A stretch of 64,000 bases of DNA from Cystobacter fuscus. GTDB lineage: Bacteria; Myxococcota; Myxococcia; Myxococcales; Myxococcaceae. Every line of letters starts with the position of its first letter. Position 1 is the stretch's first letter. The stretch lies in assembly GCF_002305875.1 (NCBI RefSeq), contig NZ_CP022098.1, positions 10,416,001 to 10,480,000 of the forward strand, in the 5' to 3' direction. Positions 9,722 through 18,103 of this stretch are shown piece by piece. Position numbers and translations under genes: made by a program. A model generated the notes under the pieces. That model was not told the origin of the DNA, did not search any database, and saw only the letters and a list, made by a program, of their open reading frames with translations.

Positions 9722-10876
9722 GTGGAAACCTTCGGCCGTTACGAACTGCTGCGCAAACTGGCGACTGGCGGAATGGGTCAGGTCTTCCTGGCCCGTCAAA
9801 CGGGGCCCGTGGGCTTCCAGAAACTGCTGGTGGTCAAGCGGCTCCTGCCGCACCTGTCCGAGGACCCCGAATTCATCCACATGTTCCTGGACGAGGCGCG
9901 CATCGCCGGGGTGCTCAACCACCCGAACATCGCGCAGATCTACGACCTGGGAGACGTGGACGGGGTGCTCTACATCGCCATGGAGTACGTCCACGGCGAG
10001 GCCGTCAGCCAGGTGAACGTGCACGCCCGGCAGCGCAAGGGCGGACTGCCGCTGGGGCTCAAGTGCCGCATCATCGCGGACGCGGCCGCGGGCCTGGGCC
10101 ACGCGCACCAGGCGCGCACCCCCTCGGGCCGCAAGCTGGGCCTCATCCACCGGGACGTGTCCCCCCAGAACGTGCTCGTGGGCTTCAACGGCAACGTGAA
10201 GCTCATCGACTTCGGAGTGGCCAAGGCCGTTGGCAAGCTGTCCCAGACGGTCGTCGGCACCATCAAGGGCAAGCACGCGTACATGTCTCCGGAGCAGGCA
10301 CGGGGCGAGGAGCTCGACGCGCGCTCGGACGTGTACGGCCTGGGCACCGTCTTCTACGAGCTGCTCACCCACCAGCGGCTGTTCAAACGGGACACGGACA
10401 TGGCCACCCTCAAGGCCGTGGTGGGCGCGCGCGTGCTGCCCCCATCCGAGGTGGTGCCCGGCGTTCCCAAGTCCCTGGACGCGGTGGTGATGAAGGCGCT
10501 GGCGCGCCGGCGCGAGGAGCGCTTCCAGAGCGCGGGGGACTTCCAGCTCGCGCTCGAGGACTTCCTCGTCTCCGAGCGGCTCGCGGGCACCCAGGCCCAC
10601 CTCACCGCATTCATGAAGGAGCTGTACGCCACGGAGCTGGAGGAGGAGCGCTTCGCCAGCGAGCCCACCGTCATCCAGTTCGACCCCCGGCTGTCGCGGG
10701 AGATCAGCTCCTCGTCGGAGACCCGGGTGGGCCCGGCCCAGGCCCCGGCTCCGCGCCCCAAGCCCTCCGCCGCGAGCCCCGCGCCCGCGCGCAAACCGCA
10801 GACCGGTGGCTCCACCCCCGGCAGGCCCGCCGCGAAGGTGCCTCGCCCGGGAGATGACGGCTCGAAGGGCAAGTAA
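9722..10876 (+). CDS. Ser/Thr protein kinase (Pkn type)
   Basis: A eukaryotic-like kinase of 384 residues. The kinase domain occupies about 5-285, with glycine loop ATGGMG (14-19), catalytic Lys39 in VVKRLL, catalytic loop HRDVSPQN (H143-R144-D145), DFG at 163-165 and the activation-loop end MSPEQARG. The remaining ~100 residues are Pro/Ala/Lys-rich and disordered, with no transmembrane segment, so it is probably cytosolic. GTG at 9722 gives VETFGRYELL, the usual beginning of myxobacterial Pkn proteins; an upstream in-frame GTG at 9689 is possible but adds Arg/Trp-rich residues. It is transcribed alone between two hairpins, so no partner is implied. Confidence 0.9.
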   Translation: METFGRYELLRKLATGGMGQVFLARQTGPVGFQKLLVVKRLLPHLSEDPEFIHMFLDEARIAGVLNHPNIAQIYDLGDVDGVLYIAMEYVHGEAVSQVNVHARQRKGGLPLGLKCRIIADAAAGLGHAHQARTPSGRKLGLIHRDVSPQNVLVGFNGNVKLIDFGVAKAVGKLSQTVVGTIKGKHAYMSPEQARGEELDARSDVYGLGTVFYELLTHQRLFKRDTDMATLKAVVGARVLPPSEVVPGVPKSLDAVVMKALARRREERFQSAGDFQLALEDFLVSERLAGTQAHLTAFMKELYATELEEERFASEPTVIQFDPRLSREISSSSETRVGPAQAPAPRPKPSAASPAPARKPQTGGSTPGRPAAKVPRPGDDGSKGK

Positions 10877-10878
10877 TC

Positions 10879-10899
10879 GCCGGGCCTCCCCCTCCCGGC
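10879..10899. terminator. Hairpin after the kinase gene
   Basis: GCCGGG and CCCGGC arms pair around a C-rich 9-nt loop directly after the kinase stop codon. It separates the kinase from the haem-uptake operon. No U-tract. Confidence 0.45.
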
Positions 10900-10962
10900 C
10901 CCCATCCGATGCTTCGCTTGACAGCGCCCCCCAGGAGAAGGGAAGGTCTGCGCCCCAGGCTT

Positions 10963-10987
10963 GAATTTGAGAATCAAACTCAAATTC
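10963..10987. promoter_or_regulatory. Fur-box-like palindrome upstream of hmuTUV
   Basis: GAATTTGAG and CTCAAATTC form perfect 9-bp arms around AATCAAA; the core TGAGAATCAAACTCA is close to the classical Fur core TGAGAATCATTCTCA. It stands 75 bp before the hmuT start, in an otherwise GC-rich region, exactly where an iron-responsive operator would be expected. Repression by Fur under iron sufficiency is inferred. Confidence 0.75.
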
Positions 10988-11061
10988 GCCCCTCCCACGG
11001 ACGGGTGTGCACCCGGCCAGGGGGGTGCCCGGGACCGGCCCTTTCCCGGAGCGCAGCCACC

Positions 11062-11958
11062 ATGAGAGCTCTCGCCATTTCGATGCTGTTCACGGGGACG
11101 CTGCTCGTCAGTCCCCTGGCCTCCGCCGCGCCGGTGAAGGGGGCCGACGGGCAGACGGTGGAGATCGCCCCACCCAAGCGCGTGGTGGCCGTCAACTCCT
11201 CGCTGGTGGAGATCCTCTTCGGACTCGGCAAGGGCGACACCGTGGTGGGCACCGACATCGGGGGGAACTTCCCCCCGGAGCAGGCGAAGATCGCCAAGGT
11301 CGGCCACCCCTACCACCCGAGCGTCGAGGGCATCATCAGCCTCAAGCCGGACGTCGTCGTGGCCAGCCAGGAGAACCTGGAGGCCGCCACCGCCGTCCAG
11401 CTCCGGGGCGCGCGCATCCCCGTGCTGGTGCTGGAGAACTCCTCGAAGGAGGGAATCGCCGGACTCAAGCGGCGCATCGACGCCGTGGCGCGGCTGCTCG
11501 ACATCCCCGAGGCCGGCCAGAAGATGACGCGGGAGATCGATCAGCGGCTGGCGGAGCTCAACAAGCGCATCGCCGCGACCAAGACGAAGCCGCGCATCCT
11601 CTTCATCTACGCGCACGGACCGGGCGAGGCCTTCGTCTACGGACGGGACACGGGCGTGCACGTGCTCATCGAGCTGGTGGGCGGCCAGAACGCCGCGGAC
11701 TTCACCACGGGCACCAAGGCGCTGACGGCCGAGGGCATGGTGCTGGCCGCCCCGGACGCCATCATCATGCTCCACCGGAGCCTGGAGGCCGTGGGCGGCG
11801 TGGCCGGAGCCCTGAAGCTGCCCGGCGTGGCCCTGACGCCCGCGGGCAAGAACTCGAAGATCATCGGCGTGGACGACACCGTGCGCTGGGTCGGTCCCCG
11901 CTTCCCGCTCTTCGCCGACTCCCTCTTCACGGCCCTCCATGCGAACGCTCGGCCTTGA
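11062..11958 (+). CDS. hmuT: Haem ABC transporter, periplasmic haem-binding protein
   Basis: A 298-residue substrate-binding protein of the FepB/BtuF/HmuT class. A Sec signal peptide occupies about residues 1-25 (MRALAISMLF ... ASAAPVKG). The mature protein has RVVAVNSSLVEILFGLGKGDTVVG at the N-terminal lobe, the long connecting helix (about 140-165) and the conserved GGQNAADF block near 215. The PYHPS stretch near residue 90 places a Tyr where HmuT uses Tyr to coordinate haem. ATG at 11062 is chosen because the signal peptide begins there. It overlaps the permease by 20 bp, and a Fur-like box precedes it. Confidence 0.85.
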   Translation: MRALAISMLFTGTLLVSPLASAAPVKGADGQTVEIAPPKRVVAVNSSLVEILFGLGKGDTVVGTDIGGNFPPEQAKIAKVGHPYHPSVEGIISLKPDVVVASQENLEAATAVQLRGARIPVLVLENSSKEGIAGLKRRIDAVARLLDIPEAGQKMTREIDQRLAELNKRIAATKTKPRILFIYAHGPGEAFVYGRDTGVHVLIELVGGQNAADFTTGTKALTAEGMVLAAPDAIIMLHRSLEAVGGVAGALKLPGVALTPAGKNSKIIGVDDTVRWVGPRFPLFADSLFTALHANARP

Positions 11959-13018
11959 TCAACCGGAGCCGTCCATCACCCACGTGCCCTCCGCCCGGAG
12001 CCGGCGCGTCCAGGGAATGCTCGTGCTCGTGCCCCTGCTGGTCGGGTGCATGATCGTCTCCATGGGCGCGGGAGCCATGTCCATGAGCCCCGCCCAGGTC
12101 GTCTCCATCCTCTTCGCGAAGGTGGGCCTTCCCCCCCTGGCCACCTTCACGGATCAACAGGCCGCGGTGATCCACGCCGTCCGCCTGCCCCGCGTCCTCA
12201 TGGGAGCGCTGGTGGGCGCGGCGCTCGCCATCGCGGGTGCGGCCCTCCAGGGCCTGTTCCGCAACCCCCTGGCCGATCCCGGTCTGCTCGGGGTCTCGGG
12301 AGGCGCCTCGCTCGCGGTGGCTGCGGTCACCGTGCTCAAGGTGAACCTCCTCGGCCTCCACACCCAGCCGGTGGCGGCGTTCGGGGGCAGCCTCGGGGCC
12401 ATCCTCCTCATCTCCTCGCTCGCGCGGGGCAACGGCAGGACCCAGGTGGCGACGATGCTGCTGTGCGGCGTGGCCATCAACGCCCTGTGCCTGGCGGGCA
12501 CGGGCCTCTTCACCTACCTGTCCACGGACGATCAACTGCGCACCCTCACCTTCTGGCAGCTCGGCTCGCTCTCGGGAGCGACCTGGGAGTCGGTGTCCAC
12601 GCTGGCGCCGCTCGTGCTGGTGTGCGCCGTGGGCGTGACGCTGCTGAGCAACCCGCTCAACGCCCTGATGCTGGGCGAGTCGAACGCGAGCCACCTGGGC
12701 ATCTCCGTGGAGCGGCTCAAGTGGCAGCTCGTGACGCTCGTGGCCCTGGGCGTGGGCGCGGCGGTGGCCTTCTCCGGGATGATCGGCTTCGCGGGGCTCG
12801 TGGTGCCGCACCTCATCCGCATCTGCCTGGGACCCAACCACCGGGTACTCCTGCCCCTGTCGGCGCTGCTCGGCGCGACGCTCCTGGTGCTCTCGGACCT
12901 GGTCGCGCGCACCGTCGTCATCCCCTCCGAGCTGCCCATCGGCATCGTGACCGCGCTCACCGGCGCCCCCTTCTTCCTCTACCTGATCCTGAGACAGCGG
13001 AGGCTCCCCGTCTCATGA
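11939..13018 (+). CDS. hmuU: Haem ABC transporter, FecCD-type permease
   Basis: A 359-residue inner-membrane permease of the FecCD/BtuC family with about ten transmembrane helices. The coupling-helix signature GVSGGASL (near residue 120) and the FSGMIGFAGLVVPH stretch (near residue 280) are hallmark sequences. The first 35 residues are a polar N-terminal extension. The start lies inside the end of hmuT and the stop overlaps the ATPase start (ATGA), showing tight translational coupling. It moves the haem handed over by HmuT into the cytoplasm. Confidence 0.9.
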   Translation: MRTLGLDQPEPSITHVPSARSRRVQGMLVLVPLLVGCMIVSMGAGAMSMSPAQVVSILFAKVGLPPLATFTDQQAAVIHAVRLPRVLMGALVGAALAIAGAALQGLFRNPLADPGLLGVSGGASLAVAAVTVLKVNLLGLHTQPVAAFGGSLGAILLISSLARGNGRTQVATMLLCGVAINALCLAGTGLFTYLSTDDQLRTLTFWQLGSLSGATWESVSTLAPLVLVCAVGVTLLSNPLNALMLGESNASHLGISVERLKWQLVTLVALGVGAAVAFSGMIGFAGLVVPHLIRICLGPNHRVLLPLSALLGATLLVLSDLVARTVVIPSELPIGIVTALTGAPFFLYLILRQRRLPVS

Positions 13019-13842
13019 CCGCGGCCCTCGAAGTCCGTCACCTGCACTGCCAGATCGGCACCACCCCGCTGCTCACCGGAATCGACCTGGCCCTGGAACC
13101 GGGCGAGTTCCTGGCCATCATCGGGCGCAATGGCGCGGGCAAGAGCACGCTGCTCAACCACCTGACGGGGGAGATGGTCGGCCAGCAGGGCGAGGTGCGC
13201 GTCTTCGGCGCGCCCCTGGTGAGCCAGCCGCGCGAGGAGCTGGCCCGGCAGCGGGCCGTGGTACCGCAGAGCACGACCCTCCCCTTCGCCTCCGAGGTGC
13301 TGGAGGTGGTGATGCTGGGAAGGATTCCCCACCTGCGCCACCGGCCGGAGTCGCGCGAGGACGTGCGCATCGCGCGCGACTGTCTGGCGCGGGTCGGACT
13401 GGGCGGCTACGAGGGGCGCGACTACCTGACGCTGTCCGGAGGAGAGCAGCAGCGCGTCCACCTGGCACGCGCGCTCGCCCAGCTCCACGGTTCGCCCGGA
13501 CAGCGGCTCATCCTCCTGGACGAGCCCACGAGCGCCCTGGACGTCGCCCACCAGCACCGCACCCTGCAACTGGTGAAGGAGCTGACGCGGGAAGGCGTGG
13601 CGGCGCTGCTCATCCTCCATGATCTGAACCTCGTCTCGCAGTACGCGGACAAGGTGCTCGTGCTCGCCGAGCGGCGCGTGCTCGCCTTCGGGACGCCGCA
13701 CGAGGTGATGACGACGGAGGTGCTCACCCGGGCGTTCGGCTACCCCATGACGGCCCTGCCCCACCCCTGGCTCGAGTGCCCGCTCATCATCTCCGGCGAG
13801 CAGCACGCGCACGCCCCGCGCGCGCACGTGCCGAGGGCCTGA
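13015..13842 (+). CDS. hmuV: Haem ABC transporter, ATP-binding protein
   Basis: A 275-residue ABC ATPase with Walker A GRNGAGKST (near residue 40), Q-loop PQSTTLPF, signature LSGGEQQR, Walker B LILLDEP and the switch His in LILHDLN. The RxxVVPQ(S/R)T(T/S)LPF variant around the Q-loop is typical of HmuV rather than of siderophore ATPases. ATG overlaps the hmuU stop. A short His/Ala-rich C-terminal tail (GEQHAHAPRAH) could bind metal or haem. It powers the importer and completes the hmuTUV operon; no receptor or TonB gene is adjacent. Confidence 0.9.
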   Translation: MTAALEVRHLHCQIGTTPLLTGIDLALEPGEFLAIIGRNGAGKSTLLNHLTGEMVGQQGEVRVFGAPLVSQPREELARQRAVVPQSTTLPFASEVLEVVMLGRIPHLRHRPESREDVRIARDCLARVGLGGYEGRDYLTLSGGEQQRVHLARALAQLHGSPGQRLILLDEPTSALDVAHQHRTLQLVKELTREGVAALLILHDLNLVSQYADKVLVLAERRVLAFGTPHEVMTTEVLTRAFGYPMTALPHPWLECPLIISGEQHAHAPRAHVPRA

Positions 13843-13844
13843 AG

Positions 13845-14666
13845 CTAGAGACTCGCGAGGGCCACGCGGTAGAGCGCGCGGTAGCCCATGCGGGGCGCCG
13901 GCTCGAAGCGATCCGCGGCGAAGAGGCTCTCCAGCAGGCGTCGGCCCTCCTCGCGCTCGTGCAGCCCCAGGAATGCGCGCTCCAGCAGCCCCACGAGCTC
14001 GGGCGCCACGCCCATGCCCACGGGCACCCCGTCATTGGGCGCTTCCTCCGTGTAGGCGAGCCGCGAGAACGCCCCGCCGTGGCCCGGCAACACCACCTCC
14101 ACGCCATCCGCGTGCGTGAGCCCGGTGGACTCCGGCGGGCAGAACACACTCGCCACGTCCGCCTGCCCCTCGAGCACCGCCTCCAACGCGGCCCGGTACG
14201 AGCCGGTGAAGAGCTGCGAGGAGAACACCTTGGCGGGCTCCAGACCCCGGGCCTTCAGGTACGCCGCTGGCAGCAGATAGCCGCCCACCGACTCCCGGTC
14301 CACCCACGCCACGCGCTTGCCCCGCAGCCCCTCCATCGTGAGCCCCGCGTCCGCGCGCGCCACCAGCGCCGAGCGGTAGGAGGAACGGCCGCGCCGCACG
14401 CCCCGCGCCAGCACCCGCACGCCCAGGGCCTCCACGCGCGCGCACACGAAGGGCGGCGCCCAGATGGCATCCGCCCGGCCCGCGAGCAGATCCTTGGCGA
14501 GCGCCTCGTAGCTGGCCGCCACGCCCACCTCCACCTTGCGGCCCAGCGCGCGCGCGAGGAACGCGCCGAGGGGCTCGGCCCGCTCGAGCGCGGGCGCGTT
14601 GCCCAGCGAGGGAGGCAGACCGAACCGGAAGGCGACGCGGCTCTGCGCGGGAGGCGGAACGGGCAT
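13845..14666 (-). CDS. PhnD/SsuA-like substrate-binding domain protein without signal peptide
   Basis: A 273-residue protein of the phosphate/phosphonate-type periplasmic binding fold (PhnD-like). Matching features are the N-terminal FGLPPSLGNAPALERAEPL strand-helix, LLAGRADAIWAPPFV near residue 65 and LRGKRVAWVDRESVGGY near residue 115, which corresponds to the ligand-binding hinge strand. No signal peptide, lipobox or neighbouring permease is seen, so it is probably a cytoplasmic or orphan sensor-type binding protein rather than part of an importer. Its stop is 2 bp from the hmuV stop (convergent); the TerB-like gene lies 20 bp upstream on the same strand. Confidence 0.7.
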   Translation of the reverse strand: MPVPPPAQSRVAFRFGLPPSLGNAPALERAEPLGAFLARALGRKVEVGVAASYEALAKDLLAGRADAIWAPPFVCARVEALGVRVLARGVRRGRSSYRSALVARADAGLTMEGLRGKRVAWVDRESVGGYLLPAAYLKARGLEPAKVFSSQLFTGSYRAALEAVLEGQADVASVFCPPESTGLTHADGVEVVLPGHGGAFSRLAYTEEAPNDGVPVGMGVAPELVGLLERAFLGLHEREEGRRLLESLFAADRFEPAPRMGYRALYRVALASL

Positions 14667-14685
14667 GTCGGGCGGGTCTCCTCGC

Positions 14686-15513
14686 TCAGGCCTGCCGATC
14701 CAGCCGTGCCACCTCGTCGTCCGCCAGCCCGAAGGTCGCCTGGAGGATGTGGAGGATGCGCTGCTCGGCCGCCGTGGGCTCCTGCCCGCCCGCGTGCGCG
14801 ATCTTCGTCGCCAGCCGGTAGGCCTTGAGCCGCTGGGCGTGCGTCGTCAGCCCGTGCGCGAGCACGTGCAGCCGCTGCGGCAGCCCCTCGGCCACGAGCG
14901 CCGACACCGCCTCGCTCACGAAGTCCTGCGCCCGCTCGGGGCTCACGTTGTGGAAGAGCGGATCCGACGCGAAGCTCTCCACCAGCTCGCGCGCCTCCGC
15001 CTCCTTGAGCTTGCCGTCCGCGGCGCTCACCAGCACCATCACCTCGGCGTACAGGCGCTCGAGCGGCTCGCCCAGCGCCTCCGAGAGGCTGCCGCCCCCC
15101 TCGATGACGTCGATGATCTGCGCCACCTCGTCCTCGGAGATGCCGAGCGCGGCCTGGAAGAGCTTGAGCAGGCCCAGCTCCGCGCGCGTGGCCCGGTGGT
15201 CCGCGAACGCGATGGCCGCCGCCAGGCCGAAGCCGAGCATCCGCGACTTGTGGCCCACCAGGCGCTCGCGCAGCGAGGTGAGGATCTCCTCCAGGTCATG
15301 CGCCTTGGACAGCCGCTTGGCGCTCGCCTCCACCAGGGCGTTGAGCTCCTCGGGCTTGGTGCCCTCGAACTCGGGGCGCTCGATGACGCGGCGGAGCAGC
15401 GTCTGCAGCTCCAGCTGCGTCACCTTTCCGTCGGCCATGGCCGCCAGCAACATCACTTCCACCAGTGCCGCGTTGCGCTCCTTGCGCGCCTTCACTGCCT
15501 GTTCTCGAGGCAT
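14686..15513 (-). CDS. TerB-like tandem-domain protein
   Basis: A 275-residue all-helical protein with two TerB-like (tellurite-resistance B) domains: residues ~10-130, starting [20 protein letters not shown], and ~135-265, with [14 protein letters not shown]. The A-x-A-D-G-K-(V/L) signature occurs twice and a third D-H-R-A-T variant lies between them. TerB domains are acidic metal-binding or scaffold modules. ATG at 15513 follows GGAGGGTGGGCGG and overlaps the 3' end of ttcA by 22 bp, so the two are co-transcribed. A tRNA-related role is only implied by that coupling. Confidence 0.75.
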   Translation of the reverse strand: MPREQAVKARKERNAALVEVMLLAAMADGKVTQLELQTLLRRVIERPEFEGTKPEELNALVEASAKRLSKAHDLEEILTSLRERLVGHKSRMLGFGLAAAIAFADHRATRAELGLLKLFQAALGISEDEVAQIIDVIEGGGSLSEALGEPLERLYAEVMVLVSAADGKLKEAEARELVESFASDPLFHNVSPERAQDFVSEAVSALVAEGLPQRLHVLAHGLTTHAQRLKAYRLATKIAHAGGQEPTAAEQRILHILQATFGLADDEVARLDRQA

Positions 15514-16352
15514 CCGCCCACCCTCCCTTCGTTCGTGCCACCGTCGTGTTGTGCCTGCGCGTCCACAGGCGATGCGCCCTCGGACGCGAGCGCCGAGAAG
15601 TCGAAGAGCTCCCGGTCCATCAAGTGGCTCGGACGCACGTTGCTCATGGCGGACAGCACGCTCTGGCGCACGTTGGGGATGTCGCGGCCCAGCTCCTCCA
15701 CCAGCTTCTGCATGCGCTTGCGCTGCAGGTTCTCCTGCGAGCCGCACAGGTCGCACGGGATGATGGGGAACTGCTTGAGCGCGGCGAACGCGGCGATGTC
15801 CTTCTCCGGCGCGTAGCACAGCGGGCGGATGACGGTGTTGCGGCCGTCATCGCTCTTGAGCACCGGCGGCATCGCCTTGAGCGAGCCGGCGAAGAAGAGG
15901 TTGAGCAGGAGCGTGTGGACGAGGTCGTCGCGGTGGTGGCCGAGCGCGATCTTGTTGCAGCCCAGCTCCACCGCCGCCGTGTAGAGGATGCCGCGGCGCA
16001 GGCGCGAGCACACCGTGCACTGCGTCTTGCCCGGCGGCGTCTTCTCGAGGACGACCGAGTAGGTGTCCTCCTTGAGCATCTTGTAGGCGAAGCCCTCGCT
16101 CTGGAACCAGCCCTCCAGGACGTGCGCCGGAAAACCCGGGTGGCCCTGATCCAGGTTCACCGCCAGCAATTCGAATTTCACTGGGGCGCGGCGCTGCAAT
16201 TCGCGCAGCAGGTAGAGCAGGGTGTAGGAATCCTTGCCTCCCGACACCCCCACCATGATGCGGTCTCCCTCGGAGACGAGGGAGTAGTCCGAAATGGCAC
16301 GGCCCATGTGGCCGAGCAGGTTCTTTTCCAAGCGGAGCACATCGGGAGTCAT
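15492..16352 (-). CDS. ttcA: tRNA 2-thiocytidine(32) synthetase TtcA
   Basis: A 286-residue PP-loop ATPase that thiolates C32 of tRNA using ATP and a [4Fe-4S] cluster. The PP-loop is SGGKDS at 37-42. The cluster Cys pair is C112/C115 (CTVC), and the third Cys is in the PCDLCGSQ block near 210, the TtcA arrangement. Length is normal. ATG at 16352 is preferred. It is divergent from rnd, with a perfect 16-bp palindrome between them, and overlaps the TerB-like gene downstream. Confidence 0.9.
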   Translation of the reverse strand: MTPDVLRLEKNLLGHMGRAISDYSLVSEGDRIMVGVSGGKDSYTLLYLLRELQRRAPVKFELLAVNLDQGHPGFPAHVLEGWFQSEGFAYKMLKEDTYSVVLEKTPPGKTQCTVCSRLRRGILYTAAVELGCNKIALGHHRDDLVHTLLLNLFFAGSLKAMPPVLKSDDGRNTVIRPLCYAPEKDIAAFAALKQFPIIPCDLCGSQENLQRKRMQKLVEELGRDIPNVRQSVLSAMSNVRPSHLMDRELFDFSALASEGASPVDAQAQHDGGTNEGRVGGCLENRQ

Positions 16353-16387
16353 TGGGTGTCATCCTAGCTGCGATGGCGGAAAAAACA

Positions 16388-16403
16388 CCCTCCACGTGGA
16401 GGG
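16388..16403. promoter_or_regulatory. 16-bp perfect palindrome between ttcA and rnd
   Basis: CCCTCCACGTGGAGGG is identical to its reverse complement and lies in the 76-bp divergent intergenic region, 36 bp from the ttcA start and 26 bp from the rnd start. It could be a shared operator or a small hairpin in the rnd leader. Confidence 0.45.
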
Positions 16404-16428
16404 CCGGTCCGCTAGCCTGCTTTCCGCC

Positions 16429-17595
16429 ATGCCGACCTTTCCCACGGGAGCACAGGACATCGAGGACGCCGCGGCGGCGCAAGCGGCCGCCCGTACGCTG
16501 GAGCAGGCGCGCGAGCTGTCCGTGGACGTGGAGACGGACGCGATGCACTCCTTCCGCGCCCGCCTGTGTTTCCTCCAGCTCGCCACGGACACGGACGTCT
16601 TCCTGTTCGACACGCTCCAGCCCGGCGTGCACCCCTCGCTGCTCTCGCGGGTGATGGAGGATCCGGATCGCACCAAGTTCTTCCACGCGGCCTCGGGAGA
16701 CCTGCCCTTCCTGGCCGAGGCGGGCGTGCGCGTGCGCGGGCTGTTCGACACGCACCGCGCCGCCACGCTCCTGGGCTGGCCCAAGGTGGGCCTGGCGGAT
16801 CTCGCGCGCGAGCGGCTGGGCGTGGAGCTGCCCAAGGAGCACCAGCAGTCGGACTTCGCCCTGCGGCCCCTGCCCCCGGGGATGCGCGACTACATCGCCA
16901 ACGACGTGCGCTACCTCGTGGAGCTCGGCCGCCAGGTGCGCGAGGAGTGCCGCAAGGCGGACGTGCTCGAGGAGGTGCTGCTCGACTGCCAGCGCATGTG
17001 CGACGAGGCCGCGGCCCGGCCCGACGTGGGCACGGAGTTCAAGCCCAAGCTGCCCAAGGGCGGACTGACCCCGGCGCAGCTGCTGCTCGCCAACGCCATC
17101 GCCCAGGCCCTGCACAAGAAGCGCCTGGAGTGGGCCGAGGCGGAGAACGTCCCCATGGGGCGCACGCTCTCCAACATGGCCATCACCGACATCGCGCTCA
17201 AACCGCCCGGCAACACCAAGGAGCTGGCCCGGGCCGCCGGCGTGCGCGGGGCCTTCGTGCGCGCGCACGGCGAGGAGGTGATCGCCCTGGTGCGCGAGCT
17301 GCTCGAGAAGTCCCGCCAGGGCGAGCTCAAGCCGGAGGTGGAGGAGCGGGGCCCGCGCGACGCCAACCGGCGCAAGCGCGAGGACGCGCTCAAGGCCTGG
17401 CGCTCGGAGCAGGCGGCGGCACGCAAGGTGACCCCCTCCGTGGTGTTGCCCAACGCACTCTTCGATGCCCTCGTGTCCCGTCCCCCCGCCAACCTCGACG
17501 AGCTGCGCGCCCTGCCCTATCTGGGCGACAAACGCGTGGGTCTCTATGGCGAGGGAATCCTCGCGGTGCTATCGCAGTACCCCGTCCAGGCATGA
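16429..17595 (+). CDS. rnd: Ribonuclease D (3'-5' exonuclease with HRDC domain)
   Basis: A 388-residue DEDDy exonuclease that trims tRNA and other stable RNA 3' ends. Exo I is D33/E35 (VDVETD), Exo II is D91 (SGDLPF), and Exo III is Y155/D159 (YIANDVRYL), so all four metal ligands and the Tyr are present. HRDC-like helical regions follow at about 225-300 and 320-385 (LPYLGDKRVGLYGEGIL). ATG at 16429 is chosen because the frame upstream overlaps the divergent ttcA promoter. It is paired divergently with another tRNA gene, ttcA. Confidence 0.85.
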   Translation: MPTFPTGAQDIEDAAAAQAAARTLEQARELSVDVETDAMHSFRARLCFLQLATDTDVFLFDTLQPGVHPSLLSRVMEDPDRTKFFHAASGDLPFLAEAGVRVRGLFDTHRAATLLGWPKVGLADLARERLGVELPKEHQQSDFALRPLPPGMRDYIANDVRYLVELGRQVREECRKADVLEEVLLDCQRMCDEAAARPDVGTEFKPKLPKGGLTPAQLLLANAIAQALHKKRLEWAEAENVPMGRTLSNMAITDIALKPPGNTKELARAAGVRGAFVRAHGEEVIALVRELLEKSRQGELKPEVEERGPRDANRRKREDALKAWRSEQAAARKVTPSVVLPNALFDALVSRPPANLDELRALPYLGDKRVGLYGEGILAVLSQYPVQA

Positions 17596-17751
17596 CCCCC
17601 CGCGGGTATATGGATGTGTGCTCCCAAGGGACGGGACGAGGGCGCGCGACGGCGATGTGAAGGAAAGCGGACATGTCGTTCGCTGAACGTCGGACCGGTT
17701 GCGGCCCTGGGGAACGTGCGTAGCTTGGGAGCGGTTGTGGAGGTGGCGGGC

Positions 17752-18102
17752 ATGTCTGGAGTGCGACTCGGTGGCGCGACGGTGGACATCAATCAATGCA
17801 TCGTGGCGAGCCAGAGCTGTCAGGCATCCTGCGAGGCGGCGATGAATCAGTTGGTGGCGAGCGGCATGCGCGCCGACAGTGAGCCCATGCGCCTGCTGCG
17901 CCAATGCGCGGAGCTGTGCGAGCTGAACGTGCGGGCGCTGCGCAAGGACAGCCAGTTGTCCCGGCGCACGGCGACGCTGTGTTTCGAGCTGAGCAATCAG
18001 GTGGCGCGCGCCGCCTGGCTGGACGGGAACGCGGCCAGCCACGGGCTCGCCCGCGATGCGCTGCGGCTGGCCCGGGCCTGCCGGCCTCTGTTATTCACCT
18101 GA
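17752..18102 (+). CDS. Cys-rich four-helix-bundle protein (DUF326/Csp-like)
   Basis: A 116-residue soluble helical protein with Cys residues spaced along helices (NQCIVASQSCQASCEAA, LLRQCAELCELN, TATLCFEL, ARACRP), the pattern of the DUF326 / Csp copper-storage-like bundle. It has fewer Cys than a true copper store, so binding of one or a few metal ions is more likely. ATG at 17752 has GGAGGTGG at a good distance; a longer upstream frame exists but is Arg-rich. The stop lies 1 bp before the start of the membrane protein gene, so the two are coupled. Confidence 0.65.
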   Translation: MSGVRLGGATVDINQCIVASQSCQASCEAAMNQLVASGMRADSEPMRLLRQCAELCELNVRALRKDSQLSRRTATLCFELSNQVARAAWLDGNAASHGLARDALRLARACRPLLFT

Positions 18103-18103
18103 C

